From Humulus lupulus (lineage: Eukaryota; Streptophyta; Magnoliopsida; Rosales; Cannabaceae): DNA of 64,000 nt. The stretch lies in contig NC_084800.1 of NCBI RefSeq assembly GCF_963169125.1, forward strand, positions 55,164,866 to 55,228,865, given 5' to 3'. Under the pieces are notes generated by a model that was not told the DNA's origin, made no database searches, and was given only the letters and a program-made list of their open reading frames with translations. The translations under genes were made by a program, and so were the position numbers. The first letter of the stretch is position 1, and the number at the start of each line of letters is the position of its first letter. Shown here in pieces: positions 35,601 through 46,975 of this stretch.

Positions 35601-37278
35601 ATGATACTAATGGGGTGCGTAATTCTGAAGCTTGTCTCATGAAGCATCGTCTCTGGCCGTCAGGAGTCTCGAACATCACCTTCTTGCGTCTGCAGTCGAT
35701 CGTTGCGCCATGCCGTGCTAGCCAATCCATGCCTAATATTACGTCGAAGTCCTTGATCACTTGCTCTATCAGGTCTCCTTCTAGTTCTATGTCCTCAATC
35801 TTGATCGGTACACCTCGTACTATTCGTGATGATAGAACTACTTTGCCCGAAGGCAACTCAGTTACAAACCTAGTTCTAAATCTTTCACTAGGTTTGTCTA
35901 GTTTTTCTATCATTCCTAACGAGATATACGAGTGAGTGGCTCCCGAATCAAATAATACATGACATAAATTATTGAGGATAGAAACCTGACCTGTGACCAC
36001 CTTGTTGCTAGCATCAGCCTCTCCTTGGGTTAAAGCAAAAACCCTAGCAGGAACCATCTTTTCATCCTTCTTCCCTTCTAGCTTTTGCTGAGGACAGTCT
36101 CTTTTACGATGCCCTTCTTGACCACAGTTGAAACACTCCTTGGTGTTGGCGCGGCATTCTCTAGGATGCTTCTTCTGACACTTAGCACATGGTGGGTACT
36201 CCACGTAGCCCGTCCTATTTCCTCCATTATTCGTACGTGCCCTCTTATTGTTATCAGATTGCTTGTTGTCAAGATGCCTTCTCTTCTGACCGTTACTGTT
36301 GTTGCTGGACTGATTGTTGCCGCTATTGCTAGACTGATTGTTGTTGTTATGGTTGTTGTTGTTCCGACTGGCCTGAGGTTGGCTCTGCTGTCTAGGTTCC
36401 GGCTTGCTGGCTTCTTCTTTGCTTACATTGGCCTGCAACCTTTCTACTTCAATTGCCGTCTCAAGTACATCAGCATATGTGGTGTTTCCCGGGTTTGCTA
36501 GTTTAACCCCCATCTCGATCTTTGGGCGAAGTCCTCTAACAAACTTGCTCACCCTCAGATAATCGGTTGGAACCATCTCTGCCGCGAACTTTGCTAAGCG
36601 GTTGAACTGACGAGCATATTCCGCCACTGTTAAAGTACCCTGCTTCAGATTGGTGAACTCCTCAATCCTCGTAGCAAGTACAGCCGAATTGTAGTACTTT
36701 TTGTGGAACAACTCCACAAATCGGGTCCACGTCATGGTGGCAGCATCATGAGATTGCTGGACCAAGTCCCACCATATCCTGGCATCTTTCTTGAGCAAAG
36801 ATGAGATGCAGGATATGCGGTCTGCATTACTGAGGTTCATGTGGGCCAGAATCGGCTCTACATTCCTTAGCCACTCTTCTGCCTCAAAGGGGTCTGTAGT
36901 CCCTTCGAAGTTCGGAGCGTGCTGCTTGCGGAACCTCTCATACACTGGCTCCATGTGCTGTACTGGATATGGAGCGTAGTTCGGCATAGGCCATCCCCCA
37001 TATGGACCAACTTGTTGGGGTGCTGGGGCCATTTGTTGTGGCTGCGGCTGTGGCGGAGGCTGAGGCTGAGATTGAGCCTGTTGGCGTTGTTGCTGCAGAA
37101 GTTCCTCGACTTGCTGTCGCAGTCTGGCAATCTCCGCAGTGTTGTCAGCTGGCGGTGCCGGCGCGTTGCGGCGAGCAGTAGCACGCACTCCCCTTCGGCG
37201 AACAGGAGGGGCTTCATTGGTTGCTGGAACATCATTGGAGGCGTTTCCGTTGGTGCGTGTAGATCTTCGGAGCGACAT
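32618..37278 (-). pseudogene. Element A gag-pol, nearly intact
   Basis: The start Met is at 37278. Gag core ([35 protein letters not shown]); zinc knuckle [14 protein letters not shown] (about 36133-36092); protease [13 protein letters not shown] with [12 protein letters not shown] (about 34950); RNase [17 protein letters not shown] and [17 protein letters not shown]; integrase with DFVTGLP, VSDRGSIFTS and GQSERTIQ (catalytic D, D and E visible); chromodomain-like tail KVLWSNSSEREATWE. Four lesions break it. One is a 1-bp frameshift near 34715. The others are stops at 34352 (a Trp codon by homology), near 33940, and at 33137-33139 (TAA). It could be mobilised only in trans. Confidence 0.9.
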
Positions 37279-37310
37279 CGTAGCAGAGTTCTAACAGTTG
37301 AAAGAAACAT

Positions 37311-37805
37311 GTTAGAACTTTACCTAATAGGCTCTAAGGCAAAAACTTATTCTAAAACAAACATATCTCGGACCTATTTATTATGACTCCTTATGAAAAT
37401 TATATAAGTTTTTATTTATATTTAAAGTGGGTTTCTATACTTAGAAAAACAAGTCATCTTTATTTTCTAAGTGTGTTTCTAATCATCCTATATGACTAAA
37501 TTCTCAGGCTCGAAACTTATCTTTGTTCCAAAGTTAACCATATTGAGGGAGGGCTGGGATTAGTAAAATCGTTCCCACTACTAAGGCCCCCTAACTCTCA
37601 ATAAGGAAACTTGGTTCATTGATTTGTATCCACCCTCACCGAACTTAGTCATTATTCATTTTATTTATTATTTATTATGATTGCGAAAATAGAATCAAAC
37701 TCATACATGAAAATAAAATAGCATGTTATTCATTTGGAAAAACAATTTTCACTTATTACAATCATAAAAACAAAATAAATAAAACAAACAATAAAAGCTA
37801 CTAAT
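37311..37805 (-). other. Untranslated segment between the extra frame and gag of element A
   Basis: About 500 bp with no significant frame in the element's sense direction. Any gag translation after the upstream frame would need splicing, reinitiation or internal entry across it. No clear splice sites were settled on. Confidence 0.4.
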
Positions 37806-38258
37806 CTAAAAATCGGGATCTTCTACATCCGATCCATCATCTATCTCCTCATAATCATCATTATCATGAGCATCAAAATGCCCTCTAGGAAGGTTTGTGA
37901 GAATTCTATGTTTTTGCTCATTTGTGAACTGAAACTCAAATTTTGCAGTGAACCTAACTAAGAGGAAATAATATCTCATCGCTAATGGTAGTTCATTCTC
38001 ATCATTCATGTCTTCCCATATTTCTTCTAAGGCTGCTATTACAGTATGAAAATCTTTAAATAGCCTTATTACTAGTACATATTGTTCCGTTGATCTTAAC
38101 ATTATTTGCTTAACCTCTTGAAGGCCACCTATCTCTTGGTGAAACAAGAGCAACCTTCGAGTGATCCTTTCTAGTGCTCCTACGGTATTTCTTGGCTCCC
38201 TTATTCTTTTTAAGGCCTTAATGGCTCGGATATCTTGGTAGGTTAAAGCTCCGTTCAT
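37806..38258 (-). CDS. Unrecognised 150-aa protein encoded 5' of gag in element A
   Basis: An intact ATG-to-stop frame in the element's sense direction, starting about 140 bp downstream of the primer-binding site and ending about 530 bp before gag. I recognise no domain. The N-terminal ~110 residues look helical and mildly basic (ALKRIREPRNTVGALERITR, LRSTEQYVLVIRLFKDFH). The last ~25 are very acidic (HDNDDYEEIDDGSDVEDPDF). Two-thirds of the frame has the amphipathic pattern of a soluble helical bundle. The related element C has no room for it: its gag starts 444 bp from the LTR, against 1134 bp here. It may be an accessory protein of this lineage or captured sequence. It has stayed open although pol carries four lesions, but at this low divergence that alone does not prove selection. 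Confidence 0.5.
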   Translation of the reverse strand: MNGALTYQDIRAIKALKRIREPRNTVGALERITRRLLLFHQEIGGLQEVKQIMLRSTEQYVLVIRLFKDFHTVIAALEEIWEDMNDENELPLAMRYYFLLVRFTAKFEFQFTNEQKHRILTNLPRGHFDAHDNDDYEEIDDGSDVEDPDF

Positions 38259-38397
38259 ACTTAACTGAAAACATAAACACTAAAGTTGTTAGCTATACAC
38301 ATAAGCAACATAACTAGTAACTTAAACACTTACTTGGCGGTCAGATTCGGAGCTTTGAGCGTGTGTATCGAGGAGAACTTCATGCGAAGGAACCATT
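38259..38397 (-). other. 5' leader of element A
   Basis: Untranslated leader between the primer-binding site and the extra reading frame. It contains TATACACA-type AT-rich sequence and nothing else identifiable. Confidence 0.4.
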
Positions 38398-38409
38398 GCT
38401 CTGATACCA
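38398..38409 (-). other. Primer-binding site of element A
   Basis: The minus strand reads TGGTATCAGAGC, the exact complement of the plant initiator tRNA-Met 3' end, two bases inside the 5' LTR edge at 38412. Confidence 0.92.
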
Positions 38410-38411
38410 AC

Positions 38412-40312
38412 TGTAATGACCCACTAATCTAGACTTTTGGACCATTAACAAAACTATACATACAATCCTTAATAGAACTCACATTTGCGAAAATACCATA
38501 ATTTTATTAAGTAACTTGTAAAAAATAAGAGTTACTTACAAAATAAATACCAAGAAGGATATGGGATCCCATTGTCTTTAAAAACAAAACATGATTTAAA
38601 ATAAAAAGACATTACATAAATAGTGCAGAAAATACATGTAAAAAGACATAAAACAAAACTACATCCTCGAATCGAATAACGCTCGGCTCCTTGACTCCAT
38701 TCACCATCGATACACATCCTCTAAGCGGCCACGAACCACACCGCCTCTAAAGCTATTTTCCTGCACATAAAACAAAAAGGAATGAGCCTAGTGCCCAGCA
38801 AGGAAAATCTAACACATAATCATAAACATAAAATTTCATGATAAACATAAAGACATATCATAACACTTATTACATACACTTATTATAATGGCCATTATTA
38901 CTTGGGGTCCCATAGACTAAACAAGTCATATGCCCATGGGGTTAGTGGGGTCCTACTAGCTAAGTAGGTCATATGCCCATAACCCATTTGGGGTCTTGTT
39001 AGTCATATGGGTCATATGCCCAAGCCTACAAACATATATACATACATATCATAACACATTTAATAACATAAAACATAAGATAACATAAACATATAACATA
39101 TTGATTCTAGCCTATTTTCCTTACCAAAGTTACCGGGATATGTGGACTGAGTTGGGACTTTTGGAACACTCCTAAAACCATATATAAAGGGTGAGTAGAT
39201 TTGAAGAAAAGAGATGAAATGAAAGGGATGGAAAGACTAAACCATTGAAAGTCACACTTACCAAAACTTATGTGCTCAAGAATTTAGATTTCCTAACCAA
39301 AATAAGAATGAGGTTAGGAGACTGAGTAGAAGACTAAGAGAAAGGAAATAACATAAAACAAATGAACTAGAGTTTTGGTTTACCTCAAAGACTTGTAAGA
39401 TCAATCTACACCACAATCGAAATACTATAGAACCTTACTTCCCAAAGTGTTTGATAAGCTTATAATGTTTAAGCTTATGATTTCCCCACCCAAGTGTTTA
39501 ACTCTCACACTCTCCTAGCACTTGCAGCTTCTGAACTTAGAGCAAAAGGTGAATAATGGCTAGGTACTAGGTCCTATTTATAGAGTTTAGGAATGAAAGG
39601 ATCTTGATTTTACTTGAATAAAAATAATAGCTTTTTAGGTGAAAATAATTTGAATAATCGTTCAGCAGAGGCTGAAGACTCGTTCAGAAAGATGCTGGAC
39701 TTATCAAGAGTTTGAATGGCTGAAAGGAAAAAGAATTAAAAAACATTTGAAAATACACTGAAGGAGGCGATATATCGCCCCCTGTAGGCGATATATCGCC
39801 TGGGCCAGTATGCCCGAGGCGACCGTGCATCGTCTCGTGTTTTCCGTATCTACGTGCTGTGATATATCGCCCCCTATAGCTGCGATATATCGGCACACGC
39901 TGATTAATTAAACACGAAATTACACATTTTTAGCTAAGTTTGAATGGAGTAAACAACCTTGACTAAGCCCTCAATGTATTCAAAGCTGCTGACTGACCCT
40001 AATGCATTCAAACTTTACTCCTTATTAAATTTAATCCTCCAAAATACTTAATCTTTAATCATCCATTCATAACATGTGCTTAAAATCCTATTGGTTGATA
40101 TCTAAACCTTATAGTATAATAAATATTATTCTTAATATCAGTAATATAATCAAACCTTAGGTTAAAATTAATATTCTTAAACTATAGATTAAACTTAGAA
40201 AGTCTATAAGTACTACTATGAGTGTCCAAATAATTCCCGGTCTGAACCAAAAATCCACAGTAACAAAGATAATACTATACATACTATAATACTACTAAAT
40301 AATTAGCTAAGT
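38412..40312 (-). repeat. Element A 5' LTR, outer end deleted
   Basis: 1901 bp aligned without gaps to 30662-32562. It stops at GCTAAGT, so the outer ~19 bp are gone and Tat integrase sequence follows directly. Minus-strand TATA box CTATAAATAG at 39574-39583. Confidence 0.92.
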
Positions 40313-40860
40313 GAATAAAACACTTAAAGATACCCTGAAGAAAAGGCTCGAAGACGCTAAAGGAGCATGGCCAGAATAGCTGCCTGAAGTACTCTGGTCG
40401 TATAGAACTTCTCATCAAACAGCGACAGGTCATACCCTGTTTTCCTTGCATACGGGTATGAAGCTATGTTGCCAGTCGAGTTAGATCCGCTCTCACATCG
40501 AAGAATCACATACGACCAGGACCAGAATAGCCAACTGTTGATGGAGTCCCTAGACTCTCTTGAGGAGAAACGAAAAAAAACCCAACTCCGAGTAGCTGCG
40601 TACCAGCAAAAAGTCTCCCGGTATTTTAACTCAAAAGTGAAAGAAAGAAAGTTCAACGTCGAAGACCTAGTACTTCGACGAGTTTTCTTAAACACCCGCG
40701 ACCCAACTGCTGGAGTACTTGGACCAAACTGGGAAGGACTTTACCAAATTGAAGAAGTCTTTCATCCAGGCACATACAAACTTGCACGCTTAAATGGAGA
40801 TCTCGTTCCATGCTATTAGAACGGAGAGCACCTGCGCAAGTATTATCAATAAACAATCCT
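40313..40860 (+). pseudogene. Tat integrase C-terminal remnant
   Basis: NKTLKDTLKKRLEDAKGAWP, a stop, then LPEVLWSYRTSHQTATGHT in one frame. After a frameshift near 40450 it continues MLPVELDPLSHRRITYDQDQ and a DLVLRRVF..GPNWEGLYQIEEVFHPGTYKL tail. A TAG near 40817 stands where a Trp codon is expected, before NGEHLRKYY. The zinc finger and most of the catalytic core are absent. Confidence 0.85.
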
Positions 40861-41545
40861 TTTTAAAGGATTGGCTTGTATTAATTTTTACTTTTTAGAA
40901 GTTTTGAAAAAGAGTTAGTCATGTTATATGGCTAATCGCTTATAAGTGCAAGATCTTTTTAAGATCACTCGTAAAGACATGTTTAGTCCATTTTAATACG
41001 AGAATTATAAGGGACTGTGCGCAGCCAGTCATTATTGCCAACCTTAGTAATTTTTTTTACAAGTATTTGTTCATTACGTGTGTTGTTTTGCGATATTATA
41101 AGTGTTGCATTTCCTACCGAGCAGTAATGTTCGTACATGCCGTGGTCAAGGCAAGTGACCAAGGACCTAAAGCTCCTCAGTTACTTGGGGAGCATATAAG
41201 GTACATCGATAGCAAAGCATACCAAGAGGTATGTAAACACATGAACAAAATAAGTGAAAGCATGCTATGGTACTTAGAGTATTTTTCAAATTTTATATTT
41301 TGTTAAAATCAAGTCAAAGTACTATGCTAAGTTCGGTCATGCGAACAGATGTTATAATAAGCAGAAATATTATAATATCAAAAGGAATTCTTTTACACCG
41401 CAAGCAGTACTGCTTGGATGTAATTGTTCAAAGTAAAAGGAAAATATGCTGCCCATGCAGCAAAATTAAAATGAATTTTTTTTTAGTCTTTACATCACGA
41501 CCCGTAGGTCGTGTGATTAAAGAGAAATAAAAGAACAAAAAAAAC
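40861..41545 (+). other. Tat element non-coding spacer after pol
   Basis: AT-rich, no coding sequence supported. It lies between the end of pol and the end of the antisense gene, and probably holds the antisense gene's 3' UTR. Confidence 0.4.
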
Positions 41546-44159
41546 CTAAGGAGCCTCAAGAGTAGGAGGATTATTTGGAGCACTCTGGTCGACCACGTCC
41601 CCTCCAGTTTCTCCTCCCTCTACTTCGGCGGCTGGCTGAATGCTTGGGGAAGCAGGGACCCTAGCTCTTTCTTCAGCAGCTAACCGAGCAGTACAGCGGG
41701 CTAGCTCGGTCTTCCTAGCATCTTCTGGGAGGTAACTGAAGTCGGAACCTTGGTTGTGTTTCCAAAAATCATAGAAACACCAAAGTGTCACGTTCTTATA
41801 CCTCTCCAGGTCCTTGGCATTAGTGAGTTTGAGCTGTTCCACTTGGCTTTTGAGAACAGCAATGGTCGTGTCCTTAGCGAGATGCTCCTCCCTAAGTTTC
41901 TTGACTTCACGCCAGTTGATTCGGCTGGACTCCAGGTAGTCATCCCTCTGCTTCCTCAAAGTTTCCTGAGAAGCTTGCTTCTCTGCCAGTTCTGCCACCG
42001 CAACATCCTTCTGCTGGGTAACCACCTCCAACTCCCCAGCATGCCTGGCCTCCGCGGCCTTAAGATCCTCAACAACCTTCGCCCGGGACTGCTCGATGCT
42101 AACGATAGCACGAGTACGAGCAGCAGTCATTGTCAGCATGGCCTGCAGTCAAAGAATAAAAGTTAGGCTATATTACAAGAAGGAAAGATAAAAGCCAAGA
42201 GAAAGAGTACTTACACTAGCCACTTCGTTAAGAGCCTGTTAATGATCTGATCGACCCCCATGTTCTCAGCCTCAGCCATTGCTTCCCTGCAATGGTCATG
42301 CTTCAGGATGTGAGCAAGGCGATCTTTAGCTGATCGCAACGGCTCGAGAGTCTGGTCCCAGGAAGTTCGACTTGTTGGGCCTGTTCTTTTTGAGCCGCAG
42401 GTGGAGGGTTGGTGGCGGTAGGTGGGGCCTCCTTCTGAGCAGAGGCAGGTGTTTGAGTAGAAGGTTTGCCATAGGGCCCATCCTTGGGAGGATCAGCTGC
42501 TTGACCCTTCTTGGGGCGAGGGTGCTTGGCTAGATTCGCCATCGTGTCTCCTGGCCAATTTCTTTCATCAGACCAGGGGGACCTCCTCTTCCTCTTGAGT
42601 CTGGTATAAGTCAAAAACATTGGGAGAAGCCATCTCTACAGAAAAAGATAAGCATGCAAATAGTAAGACAAAAATAGATCAAAAATCATGGCATATCAGA
42701 AAAGAGGTAAAGGAAATCACAAAGTTCAATACCCGAGCTACAACTACTTGTCGCTGCACTACTGACTCTATTAGTCATACACTCACTCTCTGGCACGAAG
42801 AAGTCTGGCCCTAGATTTGGAGTATACGTAAAATTGACGTCCCCGTCAAACAAGTGACAGGGAATTGGCAAGCTATTTAAAAGCAAAATAACAGTACTAT
42901 TTTCGTCTGAAGACTCATCCAAGTCTATGACAGACTCTGTTGCCTTTTGTTTCCCCTTTTCTTGGGGCACAGAAGGCCTCTCTACTGAAGGGACGCCAGT
43001 GGGTTCCCTGATCGTAACCCTCGTTGGCCTCCTTCGAGGAAAGGACGCTGGGGATTGCTGCTCGGGATGCTCCTCGGCAGTAGCGTCTGCCACCACGAGT
43101 TCCCTCGTTTCCTGACGAGGAGCCAGGAGGCCAGACAGCCTCAGGTTTTCATCAGTGGCCAGGGACTTAACGCTTTTTTTAGCGTCAGCCATCCTGGCCA
43201 GTGTGTTGGACCTCAACACCATGTCTGGTGTTGGGTTCGAGCGTAGCCATGGTCCTGAAAGGCACAAGATACTTTAGAGAAGTGCAAAAGAATTTGTTAA
43301 GAAAAATAGCGACCAGTGGAAACGGACATTTACCTCCTCGAGCGAAGGCCAAGTTGTTCGTAGTCATGTCTGGCGTGAGGAAATACTCCTGATTATATTT
43401 CCCCACGTTGGAGATATGAGTAGTGTCACTCAGGAACGTGCAGTTTGTTTCCTGGTGACAAAGGTGAAAAAAGCCCGTCCCGTACTATTGGGGGTTGGAC
43501 TTAAGGTCAAAAAGGAAGTTGACCTCATGGGGAGTGGGCTCTGGCCATTTTTTGAGTTTGTAAAGGATATAGACTGTAGCGAGCATTCTATATCTGTTTG
43601 GGGTAATTTGAAAGGGGGCAACACCAAAGTAGTTTGCCACCCCCTGATAGAACGGATGTGAACGGATGTAGAGGAAGGGTAGTCCCCGCCTCTATGTGGT
43701 ACCTTGACCAAGCGCTGTAGACGCCCCCAGGCAGATTAGCTCCCTGGTCAGCAGTAAGGTTCTTAAGATTGACCCCAGTAAGAGGATACTTCCTAAGATA
43801 ATTGGCAAGCATCCGGGGAGTCACCTGGCTGGTGGGAGAAAGATACCACTCGACATCAGGAAGGTTTGAATGCCGAGGGCAAGCCCTGACCTGGATGCGA
43901 GGGTCTGGGGAAATGTTTTCTCGACCACTGGTCGAGGGAACCCTAGCCTGCAAATCAGGCTGGGCAGGTGGATTTGGATTGTTTTCAGGGTTTGGTTTCT
44001 TCTTGCCTGGAGATTTAGAGCGGGCCATTTGAGGTGGTGATGGTTGAGGTCTAGAAGAAGAAACTCTGGAAAATGGAATCTCGTGAACGTGATGGACCGG
44101 CTGTTCTTCGCCTTCAAGCAGTTGTGCAAGAAGATCGTCGTCGATTGGCCGCTCACCTC
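41546..44159 (-). pseudogene. Antisense multi-exon gene inside the Tat element (Transposase_28-like, PF04195)
   Basis: Exons are supported on the minus strand by GT-AG junctions: 44028-43334; 43254-42733; from 42635 into ~42230-42215 (at least one more junction there is uncertain); 42142-41546. The first coding exon starts MARSKSPGKKKPNP and holds VEWYLSPTSQVTPRMLANYL. After a frameshift it holds YFGVAPFQITPN and LYKLKKWPEPTPHEVNFLF, which I associate with the 'putative gypsy type transposon' family. The C-terminal exon is a long coiled coil. A 10-bp tandem duplication at 43645-43670 shifts the frame, and a TAG (CAG-type) follows. Antisense genes at this place are known in Tat-lineage elements; their function is unknown. 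A solo LTR splits off its 5' end. Confidence 0.65.
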
Positions 44160-46512
44160 TGTAACGCCCTGGCTACCCCAGGACAGTTACGGTGAACAGT
44201 GAACCGGAAATTTGACTCGCTACCCGAGTCCTTTGGTTAAAAATGTGATCTAAGTGTTATTATTAGGTTAAGGTGAAAAACCAGTAAAAAGGAAAGGATA
44301 CATTTCATTAAGTAAATAAACTGCTCATGAGCCTTTCAAAATATTTACAAGTTGTTCATAAGACAAAAGGGTCGCTACTGTAGCAAATTTACAATCCCCG
44401 CCGACCTAAGCGGCAAAAATAGGGTAAACCCCTAGTCCCTCTGAGAACTCCCTGACCGTGGCGGTCAAGCGGCCCAATATGTACACAACATCGCCCAAGC
44501 TCTCCACTCAGGGTTGGGTGAGCTTCTCTTTCCCTTTACCTGCACCACATAGCACCCATGAGCCAAGGCCCAGCAAGAAAACACAATAAAGCATGATATA
44601 ATATCAACAATAGTCATAATAATCGTTCATGATCAACAGATCAAGCAGATAGGTGACAATAGCCAAAAGTCACAATAATGGGTACAGCTCCCTCTAGCCA
44701 TGTGACAATAGGGTCACCAGGGCTTAACTGATAAGTAGTTCTTTCATAAGTTTGATCAAGACATGTGCATGGTGATTGGTCACCAACATAACCTTCCTCC
44801 CGACTCTAGAGTCGTAACTATGGACAACGTCCCCTAGCCGTGTGACAAACGGTCACCAGGGTCATACACCTTGGCTATGAACATCTGGTCTTAGACCAGG
44901 CAAGCGCTTATAGGTTCATCGACCTTAGGGTCGGTCCCACATTAATGCCATAGAGCCATTCAATGCGTGTTCATCGACTTTAGGGTCGGTCCCTGACTAG
45001 TCAGTGCCATAAACAAGTAATCAGCGTTCACTAGCATTTAATATGCAATCCATGTCCACATATATCAACCAACATGCCTCAATATCAAACCATCCATGTC
45101 ATAGATCCATACAGGGTGCAACTGTATTCTTACACTATTTTCTTACCTCTGGTTCGAGTGAGAATTATTATATGAACGACCCCTGAGAACGATCAACCTT
45201 TCAATTCCTTGACGGTCACCTGGTCATAACCAAAATATAGGATTCATCAATAAAAAAATGATAACAGAGGGTTCCTAAACCAAAACCCAGCCTCCGAGAC
45301 ATCAAACACTACCCAACCGGGTAGTAGGTTCAACCCCGAGGCCTAAGGTTTGAATCCCCAAGCTAAAAACATCATTCTGGCTAAAATGACCCTAAGGACC
45401 GCGGCCCTCTCCAGCTGCGCCGCGGCGCCCTCCAGACAGAGAGGGCCTTCCCTGCCAGACGCCAAGGGCCGCGGTGCACCACAGCCGTGCCGCGGCGCCC
45501 AGCCCAGACCAGCTAAAAAGGCTGCACGCACCAAAAATTCTCCCCTGTGTTTTTCCTCTCAAACCAGCCCTTCAAACCAACCCAAAACCTCCTCCAAACA
45601 CCCTTTTTAACCTCTAAACACCACCCATAACTCACCCTCATCAAAACCCAAACTTATCACCAATTAAAACCTCTTCAAATCCAATCTTCCAACAAGAATC
45701 AAAACTAAAAAACTAAAGAGAAAAACAGAGCACAACCTGAATTAGGGACTAGAACTCACCTTGAAACCAGCTTTGAACCTTCCTCAACAGCTAAACCAGG
45801 TCCACTAACTCAGCCCTTGGATTTCCTAGCTTGAATCCCCACCTAGAGCTCAAGAACACCAAAGAAGAAAATGGAGAAGTGTGGTGTACGGGAAGGAGAA
45901 AGTCTCTCTGTTTTACTCTGTTTAATCCACAAGATTCTACAGCCAGCAGCCAACTTAAGTCATATATATCCAAACCTAAATGACCAAAATACCCTTAAGT
46001 CATCAAAAGCTTCTCAAACTATTCTAAGGGTAAAATTGGTACTTTCCACTTATCCCGTTAATCATAATTAACGCTTCCCAATTCCCGCTAATCTCAATAT
46101 TCTCAAACATCAATAATTCATATCCCGTTACCCTAAAATCCCCGGTAACGCTCTAATCATTAAAACACCCCGAGGCTCACGCCGAGCCCCGAGCTCAAAC
46201 CTGTTATGACCAAACCGTTAAATCACATTTAAAGATCGTCTCATGCCGAAGTACTCAAACCAATCCACATTATAATGTGGCCTCACAATATATCATTGAC
46301 ATACAAACAATTATACAATTATACCCTTAACGGGCCAAATTACCAACACACCCCTGTAAAAAAATGTGGACTCACATGCATGCATTTAACATCATATTAT
46401 AATATAATTCTCATAAACATGCATAACCACATTTAATGGCATAATTAAACAGTTATGGCCCTCCCGGCCTACTAATCCAGCCATTGAACCATATTAGGGA
46501 ATCCGGGGAATC
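44160..46512 (-). mobile_element. Solo Tekay-type LTR inside the Tat antisense gene
   Basis: It starts TGTAACGCCCTGG on the plus strand and parallels both LTRs of element C along its length: the ACAGTTACGGTGAAC start, GCCGACCTAAGCGGCAAAAA, CATGAGCCAAGGCCCAGCAAG, and the ACTAATCCAGCCATT..ATTAGGGA end. Its last ~25 bp differ from element C. No internal domain and no convincing TSD are seen. It contains a GC-rich block (45400-45500). Confidence 0.8.
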
Positions 46513-46975
46513 CAGAGGCATGCACGACAAAGATAAAAAAGCATAAAGGTTCTGAAACTTACTAGAAGCAAAGGTCGTGGAGATTTGGAAGAGCTTCAAG
46601 TGAAGACGAACGGACGGCTGGTTCTTGAAACGCTGAAAGATGGTCTTCGGAGAGATTGAAGGTTCTGGTTTTAGGGTTTCTTGAAGGAGAAATAACTTGC
46701 GTAAAAAGGAAAATAAGACTATGAGAAGGCTATATATATTTTTTGTCCGTGGCATGAAAGAGGAAGTAATCATTAGTTTCCTCTTTTCGAAGCGTGGGGA
46801 AGGGTGGTAGCTGTCAATAGGTTACCTGGGAACCGAAAAGCCGTGATTGGACAAGGGTAGATTACTTTTCCCAAGGATGCATGAACTCCTCTAACAGATC
46901 TGGTGGGGTAATCGAAGGGTCGCTTCCTTAAAGTTTATTTATTGTTGGTCGTAATAAATAAACTTGGGGGGCAAA
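46513..46975 (-). promoter_or_regulatory. Probable promoter and 5' UTR of the Tat antisense gene, then the Tat PPT
   Basis: Read on minus: a TATATATA-type box near 46732, then a pyrimidine-rich leader (CTTCAAGAAACCCTAAAACC) up to a possible donor AGTAAGT near 46560, where the solo LTR intervenes. At the other side, ACTTGGGGGGCAAA (46962-46975) is the plus-strand polypurine tract that primes second-strand synthesis and abuts the 3' LTR. Confidence 0.45.

Larger units (their letters stand above)
30662..40312 (-). mobile_element. Tekay-like Gypsy element A, very young, nested in the Tat element
   Basis: Two LTR copies (30662-32581 and 38412-40312) align without net length change over 1901 bp and differ at about 8 sites. 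On the minus strand the order is 5' LTR, tRNA-Met primer site, an extra reading frame, gag, protease, RT, RNase H, integrase, chromodomain-like tail, PPT, 3' LTR. The outer ~19 bp of the right (5') LTR are missing, together with adjoining host sequence, so no TSD survives. The clade is inferred from the C-terminal VKVLW..ATWE..DM tail. Confidence 0.9.

Noticed and set aside
34708..37386. Several plus-strand frames opposite element A gag-pol
   Set aside because: Shadows of the coding minus strand; no protein-like motifs.
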